Positions 1-6,612 are shown, counted from the stretch's first letter. The stretch: DNA of 8,053 bases from Planctomycetaceae bacterium (GCA_018694455.1 JABHNP010000322.1:1-8053); one strand, 5' to 3'. The notes: generated by a model not told the origin, from the letters alone. Program-made: numbers and translations.

Positions 1-1
1 A

Positions 2-139
2 GTCTGGCTTGGTAAAATAACGGGATGGGAGCTTGTTGCAGGACTCCTTATCGAGCTTACGTGGCTTCTTGTCATGATCGGTGCCTGTCGTTTTGTTTGG
101 TGGCGGGGCACAAAACGATACAGCGGTTTTGGTGGCTAG
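2..139 (+). CDS. ABC-2 type transporter permease, C-terminal end only (partial)
   Basis: This is the 3' end of a gene that begins before the window; the first whole codon starts at base 2 and the stop is TAG at 137-139. The 45 visible residues form one hydrophobic helix (ELVAGLLIELTWLLVMIGAC) followed by a basic tail, WWRGTKRYSGFGG. A last membrane helix ending in a W-R-G-x-x-R-Y-S-G-x-G tail is typical of the first permease of two-permease ABC-2 exporters (COG4587 type, from memory of the family). The next gene, 17 bases downstream, is the usual partner permease, which supports the call strongly. The two would form the membrane channel of an exporter driven by an ATPase probably encoded further upstream. 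The substrate cannot be told from the sequence. Confidence 0.75.
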   Translation, partial: VWLGKITGWELVAGLLIELTWLLVMIGACRFVWWRGTKRYSGFGG

Positions 140-145
140 TCTCCG

Positions 146-150
146 AGGAG
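146..150 (+). promoter_or_regulatory. Ribosome binding site of second ABC-2 permease
   Basis: AGGAG lies 6 bases before the ATG at 157. It decides that start over the in-frame ATG at 25, whose extra 44 residues overlap the end of the preceding permease gene and do not resemble the family. Confidence 0.75.
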
Positions 151-156
151 ATTCAG

Positions 157-975
157 ATGGGTCGGTATTTTAAAATTTTCTCGACGTTTGCACGGGCGTG
201 TCTGGTGCGTGACATGACCTTTCGAGCAAATTTTTTGCTTGAGTGCTTGACGAGTCTTGGGTGGATGTCGATGAATCTCGCATTTTACCTTCTGATATTT
301 AGCTTTACTCCGGAAATAGGTCGTAATAGCGGTTGGTCCCGTGAGCCATTTTTTGCATTTGTTGCGACAGGATTGATCATTAATTCGATTGTTCAAACCT
401 TGTTTATGCCCAGTGCTTCAGAACTCACTGAGATGGTGCGCACTGGAGGGCTCGATTCGGTTCTTGTACGACCACTTGATGCTCAATTTTTACTCTCAAT
501 GCACAGGTTTGATTTTTCATCTATGGCCAACGGAATCGTCGGAGTTGCACTATTGGTTTGGTCAACCTCTCGCTTTTCCGTTGCTCCACCGCTCATTGCA
601 TGGTTTCTGTATCCGGTGCTTATTGCTTGTGGTGTAGCGATTTTGTACGGCCTAATCATAATGCTGGCTGCCGCAACTATTTTGATGGGAAGAAACCAAA
701 GCCTGTATGACTTCTGGTTTTACATTACAAATTTTTCAAGGTATCCTGCCGAGATATATGCTGGACCATGGGGAGGGCCACTCCGAATGGTCTGTACGTT
801 TGTTATTCCGATTTTGCTTGTTGTGAATGTGCCTGCAGGGACCATTGCTCGTCCACTTTCGGGCAATGCGTGGGGCATGATTTTCTTGACGTGTGCTGCA
901 GCAATTATTTCAGTCGGGCTATCAAGAATTGTTTTTCAGGCCGCGCTGGCAAGATATCGTAGTGCCTCAAGCTAG
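157..975 (+). CDS. ABC-2 type transporter permease (DUF990/COG3694-like)
   Basis: This is an integral inner-membrane subunit of an ABC exporter, 272 residues, which is close to the family's usual length. About six membrane segments are visible, roughly at residues 28-50, 65-85, 120-137, 147-175, 210-228 and 238-260. Family hallmarks are present: the cytoplasmic loop RTGGLDSVLVRPLDAQFLLS at about 96-114, FSRYPAEIYAG at 193-203, and IPILLVVNVPAG near 217-228, followed by a C-terminal RYRSASS tail. It sits 17 bases after the partner permease, and the next gene starts 14 bases after its stop, so co-transcription is likely. No ATP-binding subunit is in the window; in such systems it usually precedes the two permeases. 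The substrate is unknown. The link to the UbiA-like and TIM-barrel genes downstream suggests export of a small metabolite, but that is inference. Family assignment is confident. Confidence 0.88.
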   Translation: MGRYFKIFSTFARACLVRDMTFRANFLLECLTSLGWMSMNLAFYLLIFSFTPEIGRNSGWSREPFFAFVATGLIINSIVQTLFMPSASELTEMVRTGGLDSVLVRPLDAQFLLSMHRFDFSSMANGIVGVALLVWSTSRFSVAPPLIAWFLYPVLIACGVAILYGLIIMLAAATILMGRNQSLYDFWFYITNFSRYPAEIYAGPWGGPLRMVCTFVIPILLVVNVPAGTIARPLSGNAWGMIFLTCAAAIISVGLSRIVFQAALARYRSASS

Positions 976-989
976 TTGATTTTCTTTAT

Positions 990-1955
990 ATGACACAGTC
1001 TCCCTCCAAACCGGTGCTCATGTCATCACTAGTCAATTGGTTGCAACTTATTCGTTTACCAAATCTTGCTACAGCAGCGGCTGATCCACTGGCAGGATTT
1101 CTTGTTGTTGGGGGCTTCGGTACATATTCAAATCTTCCTCTAGTCGGTTGGCTAGTAATTGCATCATCGTTATGTCTCTATGCTGGCGGAATGGTTCAGA
1201 ACGATGTTGTGGATTTTGAGATTGACCACGTAGAACGTCCATTCAGGCCGCTTCCAAGTTGTCGAGTTTCTAGAGAAGTCGCTAGTCTTGTAGCGGGTGC
1301 GCTGCTTGTTTTTGGCGTCGCCTTCGCGTGTGTAGCCTCGGCATATGTGAATAAAATGGCGCCTGCCTGCTTGGGAGTGACACTTGCCGCGGCAATCTGT
1401 TGCTATAACCGCTATGCCAAAGGCACACGGTGGGGACCTATGGTCATGGGTGGTTGTCGGAGTCTTAATTGGTCTCTTGGCATGGTTGCTGCGGGCTCTC
1501 CGTCGCTGCCGATGTGGATGATTCCTTGTGGGGTAGGAGTCTATGTTGGGGGCATTACGTTGTTCGCTCATGATGAGGTCAGTACTGGTAGCAGAAAAAA
1601 ACTTTTTTTCGGTGCTTTTATCATGCTGCTCGGGCTTGTTCTTTCAGGGTCGTCGCCATTGTTTGTGATGGAAATGAAACAGCCTGAATTTTCAATATGG
1701 CTTACGGAAGGCCGCCTCATCATGTGGTACGCCCTTTGGGTTGTGCTAGGATTTTATATCCTTGCTCGTTGCGGCCAAGCTGTTATGAATCCGGTGCCAC
1801 ATCGAATGCAAGCAGCAGTTGGTAATGCGATTATGTCCATTATTACGCTCGACGCTGTGATGGTGCTTGCGTTTTGTGGTGAACAATGGGCCGTAGTTGT
1901 ACTTGCTCTTCTGGTATGGTTTGTTCTTGGTCGCCGACTTGCTGCCGCAACGTGA
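990..1955 (+). CDS. UbiA-superfamily prenyltransferase, EboC-like
   Basis: This is a polytopic membrane protein of 321 residues with about eight or nine hydrophobic helices. UbiA enzymes transfer an isoprenoid chain from a diphosphate to an acceptor within the membrane. The N-terminal LIRLPNLATAAADPLAGF stretch (20-37) and the first Mg-diphosphate motif NDVVDFEIDHVERPFRPLPS (71-90; N71, D72, D75, D79) are clear. The second region reads YNRYAKGTRWGP then GGCRSLNWSLGM (139-164). This lacks a classical DxxxD motif but matches the GP..MG.CR.LN pattern I associate with EboC-type members. HDE at 194-196 may supply acidic ligands. There is no evident Shine-Dalgarno before ATG 990, and ATG 1020 (MSSLVNWLQL) is an alternative start just before the first conserved helix. 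It lies 14 bases after the permease and 12 before the TIM-barrel gene. Prenyl acceptor and donor are unknown. A role in ubiquinone or menaquinone synthesis is less likely, given the altered second motif. Confidence 0.82.
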   Translation: MTQSPSKPVLMSSLVNWLQLIRLPNLATAAADPLAGFLVVGGFGTYSNLPLVGWLVIASSLCLYAGGMVQNDVVDFEIDHVERPFRPLPSCRVSREVASLVAGALLVFGVAFACVASAYVNKMAPACLGVTLAAAICCYNRYAKGTRWGPMVMGGCRSLNWSLGMVAAGSPSLPMWMIPCGVGVYVGGITLFAHDEVSTGSRKKLFFGAFIMLLGLVLSGSSPLFVMEMKQPEFSIWLTEGRLIMWYALWVVLGFYILARCGQAVMNPVPHRMQAAVGNAIMSIITLDAVMVLAFCGEQWAVVVLALLVWFVLGRRLAAAT

Positions 1956-1967
1956 TTGTGATATCGA

Positions 1968-2831
1968 ATGAAAATTGGTTACAGCACAAATAGTTTAGGA
2001 GACGTAGATTTTCAAGAAGCCCTTTTAGCACTTTGTGATCAAGGGTATGAGTCCATAGCCATTACGCCTGACCAACACTTTCTTAATCCGTATAGCAAAA
2101 CATTGGTGTCGGAAGTTCGTGATTGGCAGCAGGCCTTGGCACGAACTCAAATGAAGTGCGTTGTTGAAACGGGAGCTCGTTACCTTCTTGATCCAAAAAT
2201 AAAACACCACCCAACTCTTCTTTCCGATAGGCCAGATGAACGGGATCGCAGGATAGGATTTCTTCACAAGGCAATTAATCTGGCAGAAGAGTTCGAGGCA
2301 GACTGTGTGTCTCTGTGGTCGGGTGCCGTCAACTCATATGACGATCAGGATGTGCTTTGGAGAAAGCTGCTAGATGGTATTGGAGAGGTGCTTGACTATG
2401 CTACAAAGCGGGGAGTGATGCTTGGTTTTGAACCAGAACCCGGGATGTTTATTGACACCGTAACCCGTGCCGAAGAATTACTAAAGAGACTCAACCAACC
2501 AAAGGGCCTTGGGTTAACAATTGACATTGGTCATCTGGAGTGTCTGGGAGAGAGGCCATTAGACGAGACCGTTCGTCTGGTTCGTGATCGAATTGTCAAT
2601 GTGCATATCGATGACATGCGTGTCTGTCGTCACGAACATCTGCCATTGGGAAGCGGCGATATTGATTTCATTCCGGTTTTGCATGAACTTTCTGCAGTTG
2701 GATATCACGGTGGTTTGCATGTTGAATTACCAAGGCAGAGTCATAGGTGGCATGCAACGGCAAAAGAGTCGTACGAGTTCATTCGTAATGCTATTCGCTC
2801 CGTTTCACAGGTAAGGCCTTCGGTTTCATAA
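1968..2831 (+). CDS. Sugar phosphate isomerase/epimerase-like TIM-barrel protein (AP endonuclease 2 family)
   Basis: This is a soluble protein of 287 residues, close to the usual length for the xylose-isomerase-like TIM-barrel family, whose members bind divalent metals and isomerise, epimerise or dehydrate sugar-like compounds. The start MKIGYSTNSL is the first beta strand. Likely metal and substrate residues follow in the normal order: E155 or E157 in FEPEPGMF, D186 and H189 in TIDIGHLE, H213 and D215 in VHIDDM, H224 in EHLPLGSGDIDF, and E253 in HVELPRQSH. There is no signal peptide, so it acts in the cytoplasm. It begins 12 bases after the UbiA-like gene with no clear Shine-Dalgarno, and is the last gene of the plus-strand run. 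The ebo cluster also pairs an EboC prenyltransferase with a TIM-barrel protein (EboE). This protein is shorter than EboE as I know it, so it may be a counterpart rather than the same family. The substrate is unknown. Confidence 0.82.
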   Translation: MKIGYSTNSLGDVDFQEALLALCDQGYESIAITPDQHFLNPYSKTLVSEVRDWQQALARTQMKCVVETGARYLLDPKIKHHPTLLSDRPDERDRRIGFLHKAINLAEEFEADCVSLWSGAVNSYDDQDVLWRKLLDGIGEVLDYATKRGVMLGFEPEPGMFIDTVTRAEELLKRLNQPKGLGLTIDIGHLECLGERPLDETVRLVRDRIVNVHIDDMRVCRHEHLPLGSGDIDFIPVLHELSAVGYHGGLHVELPRQSHRWHATAKESYEFIRNAIRSVSQVRPSVS

Positions 2832-2920
2832 GCGTATTCGGGGTAGTACGGTGTCCACGAGTGTTCGATGGATTCCAGTTTTGAAGTCCTGGGCGATAAT
2901 CACCTTACGGAGTTAATTAC

Positions 2921-3280
2921 CTAGCACCATTCAGGTGCTGGTTCAATTTCGTCTCCGGGGCGGCCTCCGGCATCCGCTCTTCCAGAACCCTCGAGGCGGC
3001 TGATCGGTTTGACTTCCATGTCTTCGTTGCATGCAATTTGGCACGACAGGCGAAGCCCAGGTGTTGATGACAAGTCTCTTGCCTCAAGGACATCTTTTTC
3101 TGCGTGTGTCATGGCTTTTGGCTCACCTGATACAAATTCAACGCGGCAACTTGTACACCTTCCAAAGCCACCACAAGCGTGCAGCTGATCGACGTCGCAT
3201 TCATCAATCATCGCGTTGACGAGTCGTTTTCCCTTAGGTACTTCAAAAACACCAAATCCTTCAACAGTTAATTTTGGCAT
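2921..3280 (-). CDS. 2Fe-2S plant-type ferredoxin
   Basis: This is a small cytoplasmic electron carrier of 119 residues. The [2Fe-2S] binding motif is complete: C36-x5-C42-x2-C45 in ACGGFGRCTSCRVE, and C80 in RLSCQ, 34 residues on. The MPKLTVEGFGVFEVPKGK start and the HACGG..RCTSCRVEF core resemble the adenylate-cyclase/bacterial FdIV-like branch. The tail with ISRLEGSGR and a final DEIEPAPEW resembles that of planctomycete homologues as I recall them. Additional cysteines occur at 28, 84 and at the very C-terminus (119). The start is well supported by AAAGGAG 7 bases upstream. It lies 84 bases downstream of the DUF1080-ThuA gene on the same strand, with no redox enzyme beside it, so the partner cannot be inferred. 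The hairpin at 2923-2939 overlaps its 3' end. Confidence 0.9.
   Translation of the reverse strand: MPKLTVEGFGVFEVPKGKRLVNAMIDECDVDQLHACGGFGRCTSCRVEFVSGEPKAMTHAEKDVLEARDLSSTPGLRLSCQIACNEDMEVKPISRLEGSGRADAGGRPGDEIEPAPEWC
2923..2939. terminator. Possible hairpin at the convergent gene ends
   Basis: AGCACC and GGTGCT form a 6-base stem around a 5-base loop. The hairpin overlaps the last codons and stop of the minus-strand ferredoxin gene and lies about 90 bases after the plus-strand TIM-barrel gene. Its position between convergent genes fits a shared terminator, but neither strand has a proper T run after it. The rest of 2832-2920 shows nothing recognisable. Confidence 0.25.
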
Positions 3281-3287
3281 AGGTCTG

Positions 3288-3294
3288 CTCCTTT
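3288..3294 (-). promoter_or_regulatory. Ribosome binding site of the 2Fe-2S ferredoxin
   Basis: The minus strand reads AAAGGAG, 7 bases before the ATG at 3280. It is the strongest Shine-Dalgarno among the long minus-strand genes and suggests independent, efficient translation. Confidence 0.75.
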
Positions 3295-3364
3295 ATTTGA
3301 GGGTGTTGCAAATTATTCTTATGGACGGTTGGGTGAAACGACTGCGTTGAACAGAAGCAGGCTA

Positions 3365-4930
3365 TTATAAAGCCTTTTTGTTCTTTCGAGGCGGGGGTGG
3401 AGGATCAAGATCTTCTGTTAATTCAACATCCGAGACATGAGAAGTAATACCATTTTTTGGTACAGCAATTCCACTCGTCCAAACGAGTGCGTTAAGTATC
3501 AGGGTTCGGAATTCATCGTTTGCCCAATTGTTATGAAAGTGACCCCCGGTGCATCCGAATCCACGGCCGCCGTCAGGGCGTTCGTAGGCCCATGCAAGAA
3601 CTTCACGGTGGCCTTTGTTTGAACGGACAGTTGGGTTGTTGCTGTGTAAGCCATCTGGACGTTCTCGCGTGCTGTCGGGAGGAATAGCTGTCAGGATTTT
3701 GGTGACGTCATCGTTGGGTTCACGAAATCTCATGTGATAATACCACTCATCATTTACTTCGAACGGTTTCACACCGTTACAAATTGGATGATTTTTAGCA
3801 AGTTCTGTGGCTGCAAGAGTCCAGTGCGGGTTTACGGACCAATTGGTTTCAAAAAATCCACCGATCCAATTTAGGAATTCAGCACCACCCTTTTCTTTAG
3901 GCACCTCTACGCCGTAATGAAGACATGCAATGCCAACACCACGTTTCGCTAGGGCGTCAATCTGCGCCAGTCGATTCCTTTGGATAACAGGGTGCCCGTT
4001 CCCACCATCAGAAAATAAGAGAATTGCATCAGCATTATCGAATGCTGTTGGGTCATTCGGCCAGCCGTCTGTGTGAACGGCTGTAATCAAGGTGCCGCCG
4101 ACAGAATCCTGAAGGCATTTTTGGAAGAGGAGGCAGCCTGCTCTGAACTCGTGAGCACCCTGCTTATGGCTCGCTCGCCCTGCTAGCAAAAGGAGTTTTT
4201 TGCGGTTGCCTGTAAGTCGAAGACGTTTCAACAGAATGTTTTTAAACTCAACCTTCATGGGTTGCCCTGCATGCAGTTGAAAGGCAAGGATGCCACTAGC
4301 TTTTTGCTTTCCACTTTCTTTGTCGGTTGTTTCCGACATGAGTTCGCCGTTGATAAAGTGCTGGAGATGGTTGCCGCGAGCAACAATACGATACGTATTC
4401 CAATCCCCGGTTAGAATTTTAGATTGAAGGTTCCCGCCTGTATCGATTGGCTCCCCAATTTTTTTCATGCCATAATTTTCAATACTCGTTCGCTCACCTC
4501 GTTTTGTAACGATTCCTCGGCCATTTTGTTCGTAAAGTATCCCACTATGATTGGGTCCGGATTCCATGTCCGCTTGATATCCCGCGACACGAAATCCACC
4601 GAGATCTTGGCTTCGATACTGGATTCCACTATTGCCATTGGTAATACGGTATTCGAGCTGGAGTTCAAAGTCATCCACTTTTCCCTGTTGCCAGATAAGA
4701 TACGTTGTTGCCTTCAGTGGGGACGTTGTTTCACCGATGAGAATGCCATCTTCAACTCTCCAGAATTTCTTGTTCCCTTTCCAGCCGTTGAGTGATTGGC
4801 CATCAAAGATTGAGACATATCCATCTTCATTTTGAATGGGCTCAAGAGTTGCGGCTTCGAGTGGTTGAAGTACACCTGTGAGAAGGAAGAGGCTGGCAAG
4901 TAAGCTGAGCACATGTTGGCGAAAAAACAT
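3365..4930 (-). CDS. Secreted DUF1080 (3-keto-disaccharide hydrolase) plus ThuA-like two-domain protein
   Basis: This is a predicted exported protein of 521 residues. MFFRQHVLSLLASLFLLTGV then LQPLEAA form a signal peptide with likely cleavage near residue 27. Residues about 37-237 are a DUF1080/laminin-G-like jelly roll: FDGQSLNGWKG, FWRVEDGILIGE, YRITNGNSGIQYRS, GYQADM, WNTYRIVARG and HFINGELM are family hallmarks. Residues about 245-487 form a ThuA-like glutamine-amidotransferase fold: LLLLAGRASH, HTDGWP, ADAILLFSDGGNGH, GIACLHYGVE, VNDEWYYHMRF and GRGFGCTGGHFHNNW. The tail is proline- and lysine-rich (DPPPPPRKNKKAL). DUF1080 proteins include 3-keto-glycoside hydrolases, and ThuA is linked to disaccharide use, so a role in periplasmic saccharide breakdown is likely; this is inference. 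ATG 4930 is chosen because of the signal peptide and AAGGA 7 bases upstream. The in-frame ATG at 5119 would add 63 residues unlike a signal peptide and overlap the BRCT-like gene. Confidence 0.88.
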   Translation of the reverse strand: MFFRQHVLSLLASLFLLTGVLQPLEAATLEPIQNEDGYVSIFDGQSLNGWKGNKKFWRVEDGILIGETTSPLKATTYLIWQQGKVDDFELQLEYRITNGNSGIQYRSQDLGGFRVAGYQADMESGPNHSGILYEQNGRGIVTKRGERTSIENYGMKKIGEPIDTGGNLQSKILTGDWNTYRIVARGNHLQHFINGELMSETTDKESGKQKASGILAFQLHAGQPMKVEFKNILLKRLRLTGNRKKLLLLAGRASHKQGAHEFRAGCLLFQKCLQDSVGGTLITAVHTDGWPNDPTAFDNADAILLFSDGGNGHPVIQRNRLAQIDALAKRGVGIACLHYGVEVPKEKGGAEFLNWIGGFFETNWSVNPHWTLAATELAKNHPICNGVKPFEVNDEWYYHMRFREPNDDVTKILTAIPPDSTRERPDGLHSNNPTVRSNKGHREVLAWAYERPDGGRGFGCTGGHFHNNWANDEFRTLILNALVWTSGIAVPKNGITSHVSDVELTEDLDPPPPPRKNKKAL

Positions 4931-4937
4931 TTGTAAA

Positions 4938-4942
4938 TCCTT
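4938..4942 (-). promoter_or_regulatory. Ribosome binding site deciding the DUF1080-ThuA start
   Basis: AAGGA on the minus strand lies 7 bases before ATG 4930. It supports the signal-peptide start over the upstream in-frame ATG at 5119. Confidence 0.65.
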
Positions 4943-5003
4943 AAGGCACTCTAACGAAGTATCAGAGTATTGGCTCAGCTTTATTAAGAAAGGTGCTAGA
5001 CGA

Positions 5004-5024
5004 ACTCCCGTCGTGGTAGGGAGT
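5004..5024. repeat. Inverted repeat between the BRCT-like and DUF1080-ThuA genes
   Basis: ACTCCC (5004-5009) and GGGAGT (5019-5024) can form a 6-base stem with a 9-base loop. The loop-side bases GTCGTGG (5010-5016) can alternatively pair with CCACGAC at 5061-5067. No T run follows on the minus strand, so an intrinsic terminator for the BRCT-like gene is not well supported. An mRNA leader structure of the DUF1080-ThuA gene is an equal possibility. Confidence 0.25.
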
Positions 5025-5050
5025 ATTGCACTATTAGCCCGAAGCAACAA
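5022..5050 (-). promoter_or_regulatory. Weak sigma70-like promoter candidate for the DUF1080-ThuA gene
   Basis: On the minus strand, TTGTTG (5045-5050) and AATACT (5022-5027) are separated by 17 bases, about 90 bases before the ATG. The match to TTGACA/TATAAT is partial, and planctomycete promoters are poorly defined, so this is only a candidate. Transcripts from it would start within or just after the inverted repeat at 5004-5024. Confidence 0.18.
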
Positions 5051-5087
5051 CAAGCATGCACCACGACCGTGTGTAGTACATCTGCAA

Positions 5088-6533
5088 TTATGGCGTAGGT
5101 GTGACGAGATGGTCTGCATCGAAGTAGTTTTCTTCGAGGCCGAAAAGTTCTAAGAAACCATCAATCCGAACAACTTTGATCCCAAGTTTATTCGCTTGTT
5201 GGAGATTTATGCGTCGTCGCTGCTTTGCCGCGTCATCCCAGCCTGGGTTTTCGTCTGCAGCCCCAGTTTGATCCGGGATGCCGGCGTCGACGAGTAAAGA
5301 AGTAGTATGGCTTACCGTTTGGGTGACGTCCCCCCCCACTTTTTTGATGAGATCTTCGAGTGCCTGATCGTCTGTTTCTGAGTCGCGATCAATTTGGATG
5401 TGACCGACAAAAACAACCTCAAGAGGCATGAGAGGACTCCAGAGACTTGTTGCAACTGCGTCCCCGTTAACAATGGGGTTGTAATTCGATGTATTGAGAA
5501 TGCGTCCCCGTGCAACTGTGCCAGACTCTACTGACACGATTTCCAGAATCCCTTTTTTAGAAGAAATGAGAGGCATTTGTTCGGTGGGTTCGTAAACGAA
5601 AAAGAGCATTCCTGGCCGAATGCCAATTGTTCTCGGGAACCGCATAAGAACAGAACGTTCAAGTTCGTTCACAACGATAACTCGACCATCGAAACCGTCG
5701 ATTCGATCATCTGCCGGTGTGGCAGCCAAGATCGTACGTTGCAGCGCTGGGTCCGCGATTCGCATAGCGCCAAGCACTTGATTCTGTCTCTGAATCAGGC
5801 TGTCACGATCGGTAAGTTCCTCAAGAACAATTGCGACTTGATCTGCTGCATTGTCGGCGGAAGAAAATTTGTCGCGGCGGTCTGGTGTAATGTAAGGAGC
5901 AACTTCATCATGAATCTGCTTCTCGAGGTCAGCGAGTCGTGCTGCTTTGTCATTTGCGGCATTTAGGGCTCGGGTAAGTTCTTCCGTTTCGGCAGTAAAC
6001 TTCGCGGCTGTTTCTTCACGAGCCTTTCCGATAGCATCAATTTCGGTTTGTTTCTCATCCATTGTTTTATTATGAGAAGACTGTGTTTCTTGAAGATTGC
6101 TTTGAGTCGTTTTTAGTTTGCCTTGAAGGTCACGGTTCTCTGAGGCCAAACTTGCATTGTCGGCATTCGCACTTTTGAGCGCGTTATTAAAAGTTTTAAT
6201 AAGGCCACGGTATGTTGGTGTCGTGTTTTCATCTCCACCATATTTTTTTGCCGTGTCCTGAAGACTCGCTAATTCTTTGTCAACTACATCAATAGAATCG
6301 CCGGGGTCGACACCTATACGTGACTCGAGCAAATCTTTTTGGGATTGTTGCGATGCGGTAAGGCTTTGCCGGGCCTCATTCGCTGCGTTTTCAGCCTGAA
6401 TTTTCGCAACTTTGGCATCCTGGTTTTGGGCATAGAAGACATAGGTTGTCACTGCTAGCACAAACGTGCACATGACAAAAATGATCAGTGCAATCGTAAG
6501 AGCTTGGATGGCACTAGCCTTTTTCTTAGCCAT
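5088..6533 (-). CDS. Membrane-anchored coiled-coil protein with a C-terminal BRCT-like domain
   Basis: The protein has 481 residues and no named family that I recognise over its length. Residues 1-10 are basic (MAKKKAS), 11-34 form one membrane helix, and about 36-70 and 115-255 are heptad-rich, charged coiled coil (A/E/Q/K rich). Residues about 280-365 are beta-rich, DGRVIVVN through IRPGMLFFVYE to VNGDAVATSLWSP. The G-x-x-x-G-M spacing and the final NGD resemble SH3-like C-terminal domains such as that of FlgT; this is a weak likeness. Residues 370-466 look like a BRCT domain: PLEVVFVGHIQIDRD, LEDLIKKVGGDVTQTVSHTT, LLVDAG, then ANKLGIKVVRIDGFLELFG. With lysines before the helix, positive-inside topology puts the BRCT-like part outside the cytoplasm. 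The start has only a weak upstream AAGAA. A run of eight G lies within the BRCT coding region. Function is unknown; envelope scaffolding is one possibility. Confidence 0.75.
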   Translation of the reverse strand: MAKKKASAIQALTIALIIFVMCTFVLAVTTYVFYAQNQDAKVAKIQAENAANEARQSLTASQQSQKDLLESRIGVDPGDSIDVVDKELASLQDTAKKYGGDENTTPTYRGLIKTFNNALKSANADNASLASENRDLQGKLKTTQSNLQETQSSHNKTMDEKQTEIDAIGKAREETAAKFTAETEELTRALNAANDKAARLADLEKQIHDEVAPYITPDRRDKFSSADNAADQVAIVLEELTDRDSLIQRQNQVLGAMRIADPALQRTILAATPADDRIDGFDGRVIVVNELERSVLMRFPRTIGIRPGMLFFVYEPTEQMPLISSKKGILEIVSVESGTVARGRILNTSNYNPIVNGDAVATSLWSPLMPLEVVFVGHIQIDRDSETDDQALEDLIKKVGGDVTQTVSHTTSLLVDAGIPDQTGAADENPGWDDAAKQRRRINLQQANKLGIKVVRIDGFLELFGLEENYFDADHLVTPTP

Positions 6534-6548
6534 TATTTCTTACACTTC

Positions 6549-6576
6549 TTTGAATGGTCGAGTTTGAATGGTCGAG
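6549..6576. repeat. Perfect 14-base tandem duplication
   Basis: TTTGAATGGTCGAG occurs twice without a gap (6549-6562 and 6563-6576), beginning 15 bases upstream of the BRCT-like start on the minus strand. It lies in the untranslated leader or promoter region and changes spacing there. Slippage duplication is the simplest origin. Confidence 0.9.
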
Positions 6577-6612
6577 GGGGCAACTGGTAGTCGAGCACGT
6601 ACAGTATTCACT

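Noticed and set aside
25..156. N-terminal extension of the second ABC-2 permease from ATG 25
   Set aside because: It overlaps the partner permease end, has no family-like sequence, and the ATG at 157 has a good Shine-Dalgarno.
1170..1571. 133-codon open frame on the minus strand inside the UbiA-like gene
   Set aside because: Its product is rich in R, H and T with no family likeness; it is the reverse shadow of a clear membrane-protein gene.
4947..4956. CACTCTAACG shared with 8022-8031, both upstream of genes for exported proteins
   Set aside because: Tens of shared 10-mers are expected by chance in 8 kb, and their distances to the starts differ (16 and 38 bases).
4931..5119. 63-residue extension of the DUF1080-ThuA protein
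   Set aside because: It would bury the signal peptide and overlap the BRCT-like gene; ATG 4930 has AAGGA at good spacing.
5577..5966. 129-codon plus-strand open frame opposite the coiled-coil gene
   Set aside because: It is a shadow of the real gene with no recognisable motif and no Shine-Dalgarno.
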